NCBI RefSeq assembly: GCF_014384885.1
Contig: NZ_JACRST010000003.1
Coordinates: forward strand, 105,614 to 169,613
Direction of reading: 5' to 3'
Source of the DNA: Ligaoa zhengdingensis
Lineage (GTDB): Bacteria; Bacillota; Clostridia; Oscillospirales; Ruminococcaceae
Length of the DNA stretch: 64,000 nucleotides
The notes under the pieces are model-generated. The model was given only the letters and a program-made list of their open reading frames with translations, was not told the DNA's origin and made no database searches. Positions 1 to 8,392 of the stretch are shown here, in pieces. Numbering within the stretch: the stretch's first letter is position 1; every line of letters begins with the position of its first letter. Both the position numbers and the translations under genes were made by a program.

Positions 1-201
1 ACCGACTACGCGACGGCCAAGGCAAGCGACACCGTGCGTTTCTCCCATTATTTTAAAAAGATGCTGGGGGACGGCGTATACCTCGCGCCCTCCCAATTTG
101 AAGCGATGTTCCTTTCCGCCGCGCACACCGAGGCGGATGTGGACTTCACCCTCAACTGTGCGGAGGATTATTTCCGGCGCGAAGATGACTTTGTACGATA
201 A
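1..201 (+). CDS. hemL: Glutamate-1-semialdehyde 2,1-aminomutase, C-terminal end (partial)
   Basis: The reading frame is open from base 1 and stops with TAA at 199-201, giving the last 66 residues. The segment YFKKMLGDGVYLAPSQFEA, followed by an AHT motif, matches the conserved C-terminus of HemL. HemL is the PLP enzyme that converts glutamate-1-semialdehyde to 5-aminolevulinate, the first committed tetrapyrrole precursor. The start lies outside the window. Its place directly upstream of cbiET fits the common clostridial arrangement in which hem genes head a cobalamin operon. The PLP lysine is not in the visible part, so the call rests on the C-terminal motif alone. Confidence 0.85.
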   Translation, partial: TDYATAKASDTVRFSHYFKKMLGDGVYLAPSQFEAMFLSAAHTEADVDFTLNCAEDYFRREDDFVR

Positions 202-361
202 AAATGTGGAGAGCAGCCATTTTTTCGCGCATCTGGCCGTTCCGCGGGCTGAGCGCCGTGATCCCCTTGTCCGCGGCGGACGGAGCCGCCATAGGGGCGT
301 TACTTGATAGATTCTCAGGGCGAAACCAGAAATAAAACACAGTGCGACAGGAGGCGAGCGA
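202..361 (+). other. Intergenic stretch between hemL and cbiET
   Basis: There is no recognisable gene here. A 43-codon ORF (ATG at 204, TAA ending at 335) has a protein-like composition but no Shine-Dalgarno sequence and no family that I recognise. The AGGAGG at about 350-355 is the ribosome binding site of cbiET. No promoter or cobalamin riboswitch core was seen, so the downstream genes are probably co-transcribed from the left. Confidence 0.4.
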
Positions 362-1591
362 ATGAAGCTACAGATTGTGGGCGTGGGGATGGGCAACCCG
401 GATACCCTCACGCGGCAGGCCGAGCGGGCGATTGCGCAGAGCGACTGCCTCATCGGCGCGCAGAGAATGCTGGAGGCATTTAAAGATTTTGCGGCGGCGC
501 GCTTCGCCTCCTGTTCGCCCACAGAGATTTTAGAGCATTTGCGCCGGCACCCGGAGTATCGGACGGCGACGGTTTTGATGAGCGGCGACGTTGGATTTTA
601 CAGCGGTGCGAAGGGCTTATGCAGCCTGATTGAGCGGGAGGCGTCTGGAGAATTTGAGGTTGTGCGCATCCCGGGCGTTTCCAGTGTGCAGTATTTCTGC
701 GCCCTGCTGCAAACCTCGTGGGACGATGCGAAGCTGCTCAGTCTCCACGGACGGAAGCAGGATCTGCTGGGCGCGGTGATGACTTACCCAAAGGTGTTTT
801 TGCTCACGGGCGGGGAGAACACACCGCGTGCTGTGTGCGGGCGCTTGACCGAATGGGGCTTGGGAGATGTGCGCATTTGGGTGGGGGAATGGCTTTCCTA
901 TCCGGACGAGGCGGTCATCCAAGGCAGCGCACGGGAGCTCGCGGAGCGCGATTTTGCGCCGCTTTCGGTGATGCTTATGTGCAATCCCTTGGCGCAGACC
1001 CCGCCGCCCACCCACGGCCTGCCGGATGGGACGTTCCTGCGCGGAGGCGCGCCCATGACCAAATCGGAGGTGCGCGCGGTTTCCATCGCACAGCTCCGCC
1101 TCCACCGCGGCGACGTGGTGTGGGACGTGGGCGCGGGGACCGGGTCGGTCTGTTGTGAGATCGCCCGCGTCCTGCCCGATGGTGCGGTCTACGCGGTGGA
1201 GCGGGATGCAGAAGCGCTGGAGCTGCTGCGGCAAAACCGGCAGCGGATGAGCCTGTACAACCTGCACATCGCTGCGGGCGAGGCCCCCGGCGCGCTCGAA
1301 ACTCTGCCAACGCCCGACGCGGTGTTTATCGGCGGCTCGGGCGGCGGCATGGCAGAAATCATCGCTTGTATTTTAAAAAAGAACTCCGCCGCTCGCATCG
1401 TCGCCAACGCAATCACTCTGGAGACGGTGGCTGAGGTGCTCGATTCATTCAGACGCTTCGCGCTGCCTCATCAAGAGGTATTGCAGCTGACATCGGCGCG
1501 GGCGCACACAGCGGGCAACAAACACATGATGATGGGGCAAAACCCAATCTGGATTCTCAGCGGGGGAGGGCGGCCGGATGATGCAGGGTAA
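362..1591 (+). CDS. cbiET: Cobalt-precorrin-6Y C5/C15-methyltransferase, CbiE-CbiT fusion (decarboxylating)
   Basis: This 409-residue protein joins two enzymes of corrin ring synthesis. Residues 1-200 are a CbiE-type tetrapyrrole methylase (start IVGVGMGNPDTLT, then SGDVGFYSGA). Residues 220-400 are a CbiT-type class I methyltransferase with the SAM-binding motif DVGAGTGS near residue 257 and IGGSGGGM later. By homology the protein methylates C5 and C15 and removes the C12 acetate carboxyl group of cobalt-precorrin-6B/7. The fusion resembles CobL of the aerobic pathway. The start follows AGGAGG at a good distance. The 3' end overlaps the cbiA start by 14 bases, so the two are translationally linked. 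Confidence 0.93.
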   Translation: MKLQIVGVGMGNPDTLTRQAERAIAQSDCLIGAQRMLEAFKDFAAARFASCSPTEILEHLRRHPEYRTATVLMSGDVGFYSGAKGLCSLIEREASGEFEVVRIPGVSSVQYFCALLQTSWDDAKLLSLHGRKQDLLGAVMTYPKVFLLTGGENTPRAVCGRLTEWGLGDVRIWVGEWLSYPDEAVIQGSARELAERDFAPLSVMLMCNPLAQTPPPTHGLPDGTFLRGGAPMTKSEVRAVSIAQLRLHRGDVVWDVGAGTGSVCCEIARVLPDGAVYAVERDAEALELLRQNRQRMSLYNLHIAAGEAPGALETLPTPDAVFIGGSGGGMAEIIACILKKNSAARIVANAITLETVAEVLDSFRRFALPHQEVLQLTSARAHTAGNKHMMMGQNPIWILSGGGRPDDAG

Positions 1592-2963
1592 CCCTCCCCG
1601 TCTCCTGCTGGCTGCGGCCAACAGCGGCGCGGGAAAAACCACCGCGACCTGCGCGCTCTTGCAGGCGTTTGCAGACCGCGGCGAGCGGTTGGCGTCCTTT
1701 AAGTGCGGGCCGGATTACATCGATCCCATGTTTCACAGCGAGGTGATCGGGGCAAAGAGCCGCAACCTCGACCTGTTTTTCTATGGGGAGGATACCGCCC
1801 GCTTTCTTTTGTGCAAAAATTCGGCCGACTGCACCCTTTCCATCCTCGAAGGCGTGATGGGATTTTACGACGGGGTGGGCGGCACCTCCACCCGGGCGAG
1901 CAGCTATGACCTGGCGCGCGTCACCCGAACCCCGGTGGTGCTGGTGGTGAACGCGCGCGGCTTGTCGCTGTCTGCGGCGGCTCTGGTCAAAGGCTTGGCG
2001 GAGTTTCGGCCGGACAGCAACGTATGCGCGGTGCTGCTCAACCGCTGCTCCCCCATGACCTACCCGATGCTCAAGCAGGCGATCGAGTACGAGACGGGTA
2101 TTCCGGTAGCGGGATATCTGCCGGAGATGGCGGATTGCTCGCTGGAAAGCAGGCATCTGGGGCTGATTACCGCGGCCGAGGTACAAAACCTGCGTGAAAA
2201 GCTGCAAACGCTCGCACGGCAAGCGGAGCGGAGCGTCGATCTCGGCCTTCTGCTGCGTCTCGCCCACAGCGCCCCGGAGCTGGAGTTTTCTCCGCCGCCT
2301 TTGCCGGCAGGGTTGCCTGGTAAGGGGGTGCGAATCGCGGTGGCTCAGGATCGGGCGTTCTGCTTTTATTACGAGGATTCCCTCGACCTGCTGCGCGAGC
2401 TCGGGGCGGAGCTTATCCCGTTCAGCCCTTTGGCGGATGCTGCTATCCCCGCTGAAACCGATGGTCTGCTGCTCGGCGGCGGGTACCCGGAGATCTATGC
2501 AAAGACCCTCTCCCAAAACTGCGGGATGCTGCAAAGCGTCCGTGAGGCGGTGGCTGGCGGGCTGCCCACTATCGCCGAGTGCGGAGGATTTCTGTATCTG
2601 CACCGTGAGATGGAGGGCGAAGACGGCGTCGACTACCCTATGGTTGGGGTGATCGACGCCCGATGCTGGAACGCGCGCAAGCTCTGTAGGTTCGGCTACG
2701 CCGAATTGACAGCGCAAAGCGACGGCCTGCTCTGCCGCAGAGGGGAGCGATTCCATGCTCATGAATTCCACTATTGGGACAGCGAACAAAACGGCGATTG
2801 TTTCGAAGCCGTGAAGGTATCCGGTCGCCGGTGGCGCTGCGTGCACAGCGCACCGGCTCTCTACGCGGGTTTCCCTCATCTGCACTTTTATTCCAACCCT
2901 GGAATGGCTGTCCGGTATCTGGAGCAATGCCAACTTTATCGAAAAGGATATGACCGACCATGA
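1578..2963 (+). CDS. cbiA: Cobyrinate a,c-diamide synthase
   Basis: The 461-residue length is usual for CbiA. The N-terminal P-loop AAANSGAGKTT (residues 9-21) belongs to the dethiobiotin-synthetase-like ATPase domain. The C-terminal half is a class I glutamine amidotransferase domain, with the nucleophile Cys335 in AECGGFLYL and a later HEFHYW segment. The enzyme amidates the a and c side chains of cobyrinate using glutamine and ATP. It overlaps cbiET upstream and cobT downstream (ATGA at 2960-2963), typical of a tightly coupled operon. Confidence 0.95.
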   Translation: MMQGNPPRLLLAAANSGAGKTTATCALLQAFADRGERLASFKCGPDYIDPMFHSEVIGAKSRNLDLFFYGEDTARFLLCKNSADCTLSILEGVMGFYDGVGGTSTRASSYDLARVTRTPVVLVVNARGLSLSAAALVKGLAEFRPDSNVCAVLLNRCSPMTYPMLKQAIEYETGIPVAGYLPEMADCSLESRHLGLITAAEVQNLREKLQTLARQAERSVDLGLLLRLAHSAPELEFSPPPLPAGLPGKGVRIAVAQDRAFCFYYEDSLDLLRELGAELIPFSPLADAAIPAETDGLLLGGGYPEIYAKTLSQNCGMLQSVREAVAGGLPTIAECGGFLYLHREMEGEDGVDYPMVGVIDARCWNARKLCRFGYAELTAQSDGLLCRRGERFHAHEFHYWDSEQNGDCFEAVKVSGRRWRCVHSAPALYAGFPHLHFYSNPGMAVRYLEQCQLYRKGYDRP

Positions 2964-4018
2964 ACTTGCAGGATAAAATCGCGCAGATCGAACCCATCGA
3001 CCAGTCGGCTGTAGAGCGGTCCTGGCGGCGTTGGGACAGTATCGCCAAGCCGCTGCGCAGCCTGGGGCTGCTGGAACAGGCCGTAACCCGGATCGCGGGG
3101 ATGAGACGGGAACCGGAAGTGACCATCGAAAAGCCCTGTGTGGTGGCGATGTGTGCGGACAACGGCGTGGTGGACGAGGGGGTAACCCAGACCTCGCGGG
3201 ATGTCACCGCTGTGGTCACTAAAAATTTCACTACCGGCGCGACCAGCGTGTGCAGCATGGCGCGCGTGGCCGGCATTCCGGTGGTTCCGGTGGATATCGG
3301 CGTGGCCTGCGACATAGAGGCAGATGGGTTGATCCGGAAAAAGATCGCCTATGGAACCCAAAACATGGCGCAGGGACCGGCGATGACCCGCGACCAGGCG
3401 GTCGCCGCCATCGAGGTGGGGATCGATATCACACTCGATCTCGCCCGACAGGGGTACGACCTGTTCGCCACCGGCGAAATGGGTATCGGTAACACCACCA
3501 CCAGCAGCGCGATGGCGGCGGTACTGCTCCATCGGAGCGTCAGCGAGGTCACTGGGCGCGGCGCGGGCCTTACCTCCGAGGGGGTGAGGCACAAGATCGC
3601 CGTGATCCGCCGCGCTATCGCCGTCAACCAGCCCGATCCGGATGACCCGCTCGATGTGCTCGCCAAGGTGGGGGGATTCGATATCGCAGGCCTCGTCGGG
3701 GTATACTTGGGCGGGGCGCTCGCCCACCGGCCGGTGTTGATCGATGGGTTTATCTCTTCAGTCGCCGCCCTGTGTGCGGTGCGTCTGTGTCCGGCTGCGG
3801 CGGGTTATCTGCTGCCGTCGCATGTCTCCGATGAGCCGGCGGGAGCGCTGGTGTTGGAAGAGTTGGGCCTCAAACCGTTTTTGACCTGCGGCATGTGCCT
3901 CGGCGAAGGCACCGGCGCGGTAGCGGCTATCCCAATTTTGCGGATGGCGTGCGCGGTTTACAACGACATGAGCACCTTTGCTGAGGTGGAAATTGAAGAA
4001 TATAAACATCTGAAGTGA
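2960..4018 (+). CDS. cobT: Nicotinate-nucleotide--dimethylbenzimidazole phosphoribosyltransferase
   Basis: The 352-residue protein matches the CobT family along its length. It has CADNGVVDEGVTQT, MGIGNTTTSSAM and the C-terminal GEGTGA loop, where Glu316 corresponds to the catalytic base. It activates the lower ligand base by transferring phosphoribose from nicotinate mononucleotide, yielding an alpha-ribazole phosphate. The start overlaps the cbiA stop by four bases. Nothing in the sequence shows whether the base used is dimethylbenzimidazole or another benzimidazole/purine. Confidence 0.95.
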   Translation: MNLQDKIAQIEPIDQSAVERSWRRWDSIAKPLRSLGLLEQAVTRIAGMRREPEVTIEKPCVVAMCADNGVVDEGVTQTSRDVTAVVTKNFTTGATSVCSMARVAGIPVVPVDIGVACDIEADGLIRKKIAYGTQNMAQGPAMTRDQAVAAIEVGIDITLDLARQGYDLFATGEMGIGNTTTSSAMAAVLLHRSVSEVTGRGAGLTSEGVRHKIAVIRRAIAVNQPDPDDPLDVLAKVGGFDIAGLVGVYLGGALAHRPVLIDGFISSVAALCAVRLCPAAAGYLLPSHVSDEPAGALVLEELGLKPFLTCGMCLGEGTGAVAAIPILRMACAVYNDMSTFAEVEIEEYKHLK

Positions 4019-4030
4019 GGCGATGGCGAT

Positions 4031-4558
4031 ATGCTCACGTTGGTGACTGGGGGAGCAGCGAGCGGAAAAAGTGAATATGCCGAGGGCTTAACGCTCCTGT
4101 CTCCCGGCCGTCGCTATTATCTCGCCACCATGCGCCCCTGCGGCCCCGCCGATCCGGAATTTGCCGCAAGGGTGGCCCGGCACCGCGCCCTGCGTGCAGG
4201 CAAGGGATTTCAAACAATCGAATGCCCGACTGAGCTTCGCAATGTGGCCTTGCCGGGAGGTTCCGCCGTGCTGCTGGAATGCCTCTCCAACCTTGCGGCC
4301 AACGAGCTGTTCGGCGGGGCGGGAGAAGACGCCGAGCGGGAAATCCTCGCAGGTATCGATGCGCTTTGCCACCGGGCGCGCGATGTGATCGTCGTGTCCA
4401 ACGAGATTTTTTCCGACGGCGTCGCCTACGATTCCGGCACCGAGCGGTATCTCGACCTACTCGGCCGCCTCAACCGGGAGATTGCGCGGCGGGCTAGACG
4501 GGTGGTCGAAGTGGTCTGCGGCATTCCGATCTATCACAAGGGAGGCCCCCACGAATGA
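4031..4558 (+). CDS. cobU: Adenosylcobinamide kinase / adenosylcobinamide-phosphate guanylyltransferase
   Basis: This 175-residue protein has the CobU P-loop GGAASGKSEYAE at residues 5-16, an ARHRA segment at the expected guanylylation region, and the NEIFSDGVAYDSGTERY and LGRLNREIA segments of the family. It phosphorylates adenosylcobinamide and then adds GMP. It sits 12 bases after cobT and overlaps cobS by four bases. A second, shorter CobU-like gene follows at 5353. Confidence 0.93.
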   Translation: MLTLVTGGAASGKSEYAEGLTLLSPGRRYYLATMRPCGPADPEFAARVARHRALRAGKGFQTIECPTELRNVALPGGSAVLLECLSNLAANELFGGAGEDAEREILAGIDALCHRARDVIVVSNEIFSDGVAYDSGTERYLDLLGRLNREIARRARRVVEVVCGIPIYHKGGPHE

Positions 4559-5328
4559 AGCTTTGGCAATCCTGTGTCATCTCTTTTTCGATGTATTCCA
4601 AGATTCCCATGCCTCGCGTCGATTGGACGCCGGAGGGCATGAAGTATGCGATCTGCTTTTTTCCATTGGTGGGCGCGGCTTGCGGCGGTGCGCTGTGGAT
4701 GTGGAGTCTGCTGAGCGGCTGGCTGGGCGTCGCGCCTTCCGGCATCCTGTGGGCGGCGGTGTGCGCCCTGCTGCCGCTACTGGTCACCGGTGGCATCCAT
4801 CTCGACGGATTCTGCGATACGGTGGACGCGCTCTCCTCCCACCGGGAAACGGCACGGCGGCTGGAAATTCTCAAGGACCCCCACATCGGCGCGTTCGGCG
4901 TGATGGGCTGTGTCGCCTATCTGTTGCTGTCGTTTGCGCTGTGGACCCAGCCTGCGGTGTCGGAGCACCTTTTAACGGTTGGGATCGGATATCTACTGTC
5001 GCGCAGTTTCAGCGGCCTTTCGGTCGTGAGCTTCCGCGGCGCCAAAAAGGAGGGTACCTTGGCGGCGTTTTCGAGCGGCGCGCAGAAAAACGTGGCGCGC
5101 GGCGTGTTGGGTGCGTCCGCGGTATTCTGCGCTGCGGCGATGGTGTGGAGCTCACCGGTTGCGGGAACAGCCTCAGTGGCGGCGGCCCTGTTGGCCTTCG
5201 CGGTTTACCGTGTGGTTTCTTACAAACAATTTGGCGGCATCACGGGCGACCTGGCGGGGTGGTTCCTGTGCCTCTGTGAGCTCGCCATACTGGCCGCTGT
5301 GGTGCTGGCCAGTCCCTTGTACCACTAA
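4555..5328 (+). CDS. cobS: Adenosylcobinamide-GDP ribazoletransferase (cobalamin synthase)
   Basis: The 257-residue integral membrane protein has about six hydrophobic segments. It carries the signature GGIHLDGFCDTVDAL (near residues 81-95), whose acidic residues bind metal, and DPHIGAFG shortly after. It joins adenosylcobinamide-GDP to alpha-ribazole (phosphate) at the membrane, the last or next to last step. The start overlaps cobU (ATGA). The N-terminal SFSMYSKIPMP is typical of CobS. Confidence 0.94.
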   Translation: MKLWQSCVISFSMYSKIPMPRVDWTPEGMKYAICFFPLVGAACGGALWMWSLLSGWLGVAPSGILWAAVCALLPLLVTGGIHLDGFCDTVDALSSHRETARRLEILKDPHIGAFGVMGCVAYLLLSFALWTQPAVSEHLLTVGIGYLLSRSFSGLSVVSFRGAKKEGTLAAFSSGAQKNVARGVLGASAVFCAAAMVWSSPVAGTASVAAALLAFAVYRVVSYKQFGGITGDLAGWFLCLCELAILAAVVLASPLYH

Positions 5329-5352
5329 TTTGCTGGAATCGGAGGATAAAAA

Positions 5353-5745
5353 ATGCGGTTGATCGTCGGCGGCGCCCATCAGGGCAAGCTCGCCTATGCG
5401 CTGGAACAGACCGGGCTGAGCGCAGCCCAGGTGGTGGATGGAGCGGAGTGCGACCTCTCCGATGTCGGGCGGATCGCGCTGTTCACCCATTTTCATCTCG
5501 CTGTGCGCAGGTTGTTGCAGGCAGGCGAAAATCCGATGCAGTTTGTAGAACGGCTGCTTGCGTGCAACCCTGATATCGTCATCCTTGCCGACGAGGTCGG
5601 CTGCGGGGTGGTGCCCCTCTCCCGCGAGGAGCGTGACTGGCGGGAAGCGGCGGGGCGCGCCTGCTGCGAATTGGCGCGCCGCGCCAGCCGCGTCGACCGC
5701 GTGTTTTGCGGCATCGCTGTCACGATCAAGGGGGCGACAAAATGA
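5353..5745 (+). CDS. Short second CobU-like protein
   Basis: The 130-residue protein starts with a CobU-like P-loop, IVGGAHQGK. It ends with LADEVGCGVVPLSREERDWREAAGR and GIAVTIKG, which look like the CobU C-terminal half. It is about 45 residues shorter than CobU, and the middle containing the guanylylation region is reduced. It may be a partial-function kinase, a regulator or a subunit working beside cobU. Its place inside the cobalamin operon, with a ribosome binding site (GGAGG at about 5341), argues that it is functional. The specific reaction is not known to me. Confidence 0.75.
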   Translation: MRLIVGGAHQGKLAYALEQTGLSAAQVVDGAECDLSDVGRIALFTHFHLAVRRLLQAGENPMQFVERLLACNPDIVILADEVGCGVVPLSREERDWREAAGRACCELARRASRVDRVFCGIAVTIKGATK

Positions 5746-6347
5746 ACATCGCTTTCCTTCGCCACGGCAAAACCCAAGGCAACCTGGAGCACCGCTATGT
5801 GGGCTCCACCGATTATCCCCTCTGCGGGGAGGGCGTCGAGGAGCTGCGCGCCCTGCTCGGAAAGGGGATCTATCCGGATGCGGAGCATCTGTATGTCAGC
5901 CCGCTGCTGCGTTGCCGCGAGACCGGCAGCCTGCTCTATCCGGGCGTGCCGTCCACCCTGTTGGACAGGCTACGCGAGCAGCACTACGGGGAGTTTGAAA
6001 ACAAAAGCTATTCTGAGTTGAAACATGACCCGGCCTTTCGTGCGTGGATCGACGCGGAAGGCGGACAGCCACCCCCCGGCGGAGAGAGCCCCGAGGCATT
6101 CGCGGAGCGCACGGGCGCGGCGCTGGACTGGCTGCTGCGCGACGCCCGGGAAAAGGGATACGGCAGCATCGCGGTTGTCACCCACGGCGGGGTGATGATG
6201 TCGCTGTTCAGCCGGTATGCGCGCCCCGTCCGGGATTTTTACGGTTGGCAGGCGGGTAACGGGCGGGGATTCTTGTTCAAACCCACAGCGGCGGACCGGA
6301 CGCTCACGCTGCTTAAGACGATCGATTGTGAGGAAGTTGTGCTATGA
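5742..6347 (+). CDS. cobC: Histidine phosphatase family protein, probable alpha-ribazole phosphatase
   Basis: The 201-residue protein begins with FLRHGKTQGNLEHRYVG, the RHG phosphohistidine motif of the phosphoglycerate mutase superfamily, and has VVTHGGVMM near its end with the second histidine. In the operon the likely job is removal of phosphate from alpha-ribazole-5'-phosphate or adenosylcobalamin-5'-phosphate. The ATG at 5742 was preferred over the upstream in-frame ATG at 5706 because it makes an ATGA overlap with the previous stop and starts exactly at the domain. Superfamily membership is secure; substrate is inferred from context. Confidence 0.85.
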   Translation: MNIAFLRHGKTQGNLEHRYVGSTDYPLCGEGVEELRALLGKGIYPDAEHLYVSPLLRCRETGSLLYPGVPSTLLDRLREQHYGEFENKSYSELKHDPAFRAWIDAEGGQPPPGGESPEAFAERTGAALDWLLRDAREKGYGSIAVVTHGGVMMSLFSRYARPVRDFYGWQAGNGRGFLFKPTAADRTLTLLKTIDCEEVVL

Positions 6348-7321
6348 CGCTTTCGCTATTGGCGCTGTGCCTCGGCTGTGCGCTGGATTTGCTGCTGGGG
6401 GATCCGCACTGGATGCCCCATCCGGTGCGGCTGATCGGCGGCCTGATTGAAAAAACCGAACGGCTGGTGCGGTCACATTGTAGCGAAGAACCCGCATCCC
6501 TCCGCCGGGGCGGGGCAGTCACGGCTTTGGTTGTTCTGGTGCTCTCTACCTTAACGCCTCTGCTGCTGCTTCTGGCGGCACAGCGGATCAGCCCCTGGCT
6601 GCGCTTCGCGCTGGAAACGCTGATGTGTTATCAGATTTTGGCGGCAAGGTCGCTATATGATGAGAGCATGAAGGTCTGCCGCGCCCTCCGGGATGGCGAC
6701 CTCGTGGAAGCACGTCGGGCGGTTTCCATGATTGTGGGGCGCGACACCGATGCGCTCACCGCAGAGGGAGTGGCCAAAGCGGCCGTGGAAACAGTGGCGG
6801 AGAACACCTCAGATGGGGTGGTGGCCCCGCTCCTGTTTTTGGCGCTGGGGGGGCCTGTGCTGGGTTTCTGCTATAAGGCGGTCAACACGATGGATTCGAT
6901 GCTCGGTTACAAAAACGACCGGTATCTCCACTTCGGCAGATTTGCGGCCAAGCTGGACGACGCTGTCAATTTTGTCCCTGCGCGCCTGGCCGCTTGGGCG
7001 ATGATCGCCAGCGCCTATCTGCTCGGATTTGACGGGAAAAATGCGCGAAAAATCTACCGGCGCGACCGCCGCAACCACGCGAGCCCCAACAGCGCGCAGA
7101 CCGAGAGCGTCTGTGCTGGGGCCCTGCGGGTACAGTTGGCGGGCGACGCCTATTACTTCGGCAAGCTCTGTAAAAAGCCCACGATCGGCGACAGCTTGAG
7201 CGCGGTTTCCTGCGAGATGATCCCCGCGGCAAACCGCCTGATGTTTGGCTCTGCGCTGTTTACCCTCGCGGGCGGCGTGTTGTTCCGTTTGGCGGCGATG
7301 GCAATTGTGGTATTGTTTTAG
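6344..7321 (+). CDS. cbiB: Adenosylcobinamide-phosphate synthase
   Basis: The 325-residue membrane protein carries the CbiB features LGCALDLLLGDPHWMPHPVRLIG at the N-terminus, VAENTSDGVVAPLLFLALGG, and YKAVNTMDSMLGYKN with the usual acidic and asparagine residues. It attaches aminopropanol (phosphate) to the cobyric acid propionate side chain. It has several membrane spans. The start overlaps the phosphatase stop by four bases, and cobD, which makes the aminopropanol phosphate, follows directly. Confidence 0.95.
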   Translation: MTLSLLALCLGCALDLLLGDPHWMPHPVRLIGGLIEKTERLVRSHCSEEPASLRRGGAVTALVVLVLSTLTPLLLLLAAQRISPWLRFALETLMCYQILAARSLYDESMKVCRALRDGDLVEARRAVSMIVGRDTDALTAEGVAKAAVETVAENTSDGVVAPLLFLALGGPVLGFCYKAVNTMDSMLGYKNDRYLHFGRFAAKLDDAVNFVPARLAAWAMIASAYLLGFDGKNARKIYRRDRRNHASPNSAQTESVCAGALRVQLAGDAYYFGKLCKKPTIGDSLSAVSCEMIPAANRLMFGSALFTLAGGVLFRLAAMAIVVLF

Positions 7322-7336
7322 AAAGGAGGGATTGCG

Positions 7337-8392
7337 ATGATCGAGCTGATCCACGGCGGGGATATTTACTCCGCCCATGAGAGAGGGCTGGAGGCGGTTC
7401 TCGATTTTTCCGCCAACATCAACCCTCTGGGGATGCCGGATGGGGTCAGAGAGGCGCTTGCCTCCGGCCTCGGTTCCTGCGAGGCCTATCCCGATCCCCT
7501 CTGCCGCGCGCTTACCGCGGCGTTGTCGCAGAGCCTTTCGCAGCCTGCGGAACGAATACTCTGCGGCAATGGCGCGTCCGACTTGATCTACCGCCTAGTG
7601 CAAGCGCTGTGTCCCAAGACGGCGCTGGTGCTCGCCCCTTGTTTTGAGGAATACGAGCAGGCGCTTTCCTCTGTGGGCTGCACAGTGCGCCGCCACCTTT
7701 TGCGCGAGGAGGAGGACTTCCGCCTCACCGAACGCATATTGGGCGATCTGACGGAGGAGATCGATCTGTTCTTTCTCTGCAATCCGAACAATCCCACCGG
7801 CCAGACGGTCGATCAAGGTCTGCTGCGCCGGATTTTGCAACACTGCCGTGAGCGGGGGATCGTCCTCGCATTGGACGAATGCTTCAACGACTTTTTAGAC
7901 AATCCCGAGGCTCACACCATGCGGGATTCCCTTGCGCAAAACGACAACTTGATCCTTTTTTATGCCTTCACCAAGATGTACGCCATCCCGGGGCTGCGGT
8001 TGGGCTACTGCCTGTGCGCCGACCGCGGCCTGTTGGAACGGATGTACCACTGCGCCTCCCCCTGGAACGTATCCGCACCGGCCCAATTGGCGGGCATCCA
8101 GGCGCTGCGCGAGGAGGATTACCGCCGTCGTACCGCGGCGCTCATCCGTTCTGAACGGGCTTTCCTGAGGGAGGGGCTCGCAAAACTGGGCTGCACCGTC
8201 TATGGTTCCCATGCCAACTACCTGTTTTTCCGCCCGCATGTCCCCCATCTGCGCGAAAGATTGGAGCCCCGCGGCATCCTGCTGCGGGATTGCGGAAACT
8301 TCAAGGGTCTGTCCGGCGAGTTTTGCCGCATCGCAGTGAGGGGGCGGACGGACAACGAGGCGCTGCTGGCGGCGATGGGGGAACTGACATGA
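7337..8392 (+). CDS. cobD: Threonine-phosphate decarboxylase (class I/II aminotransferase fold)
   Basis: The 351-residue PLP enzyme has HGGDIYSAHE and DFSANINPLGMP at the N-terminus, the CNPNNPTGQ loop, and AFTKMYAIPGLRLGY with the PLP lysine. These match CobD, which decarboxylates L-threonine O-3-phosphate to (R)-1-amino-2-propanol phosphate for CbiB. AAAGGAGGG precedes the ATG. It could be confused with histidinol-phosphate aminotransferase, but the HGG start and the position beside cbiB favour CobD. Confidence 0.93.
   Translation: MIELIHGGDIYSAHERGLEAVLDFSANINPLGMPDGVREALASGLGSCEAYPDPLCRALTAALSQSLSQPAERILCGNGASDLIYRLVQALCPKTALVLAPCFEEYEQALSSVGCTVRRHLLREEEDFRLTERILGDLTEEIDLFFLCNPNNPTGQTVDQGLLRRILQHCRERGIVLALDECFNDFLDNPEAHTMRDSLAQNDNLILFYAFTKMYAIPGLRLGYCLCADRGLLERMYHCASPWNVSAPAQLAGIQALREEDYRRRTAALIRSERAFLREGLAKLGCTVYGSHANYLFFRPHVPHLRERLEPRGILLRDCGNFKGLSGEFCRIAVRGRTDNEALLAAMGELT

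Noticed and set aside
204..335. A 43-codon ORF after hemL
   Set aside because: Protein-like but without a ribosome binding site or known family; not called as a gene.
202..361. Cobalamin riboswitch upstream of cbiET
   Set aside because: No B12-box-like sequence or long structured leader was seen; the gene is internal to an operon.
1557..2933. A 458-residue minus-strand ORF opposite cbiA
   Set aside because: It has no family features and lies wholly across the well-supported cbiA gene; long shadow frames are expected in GC-rich DNA.
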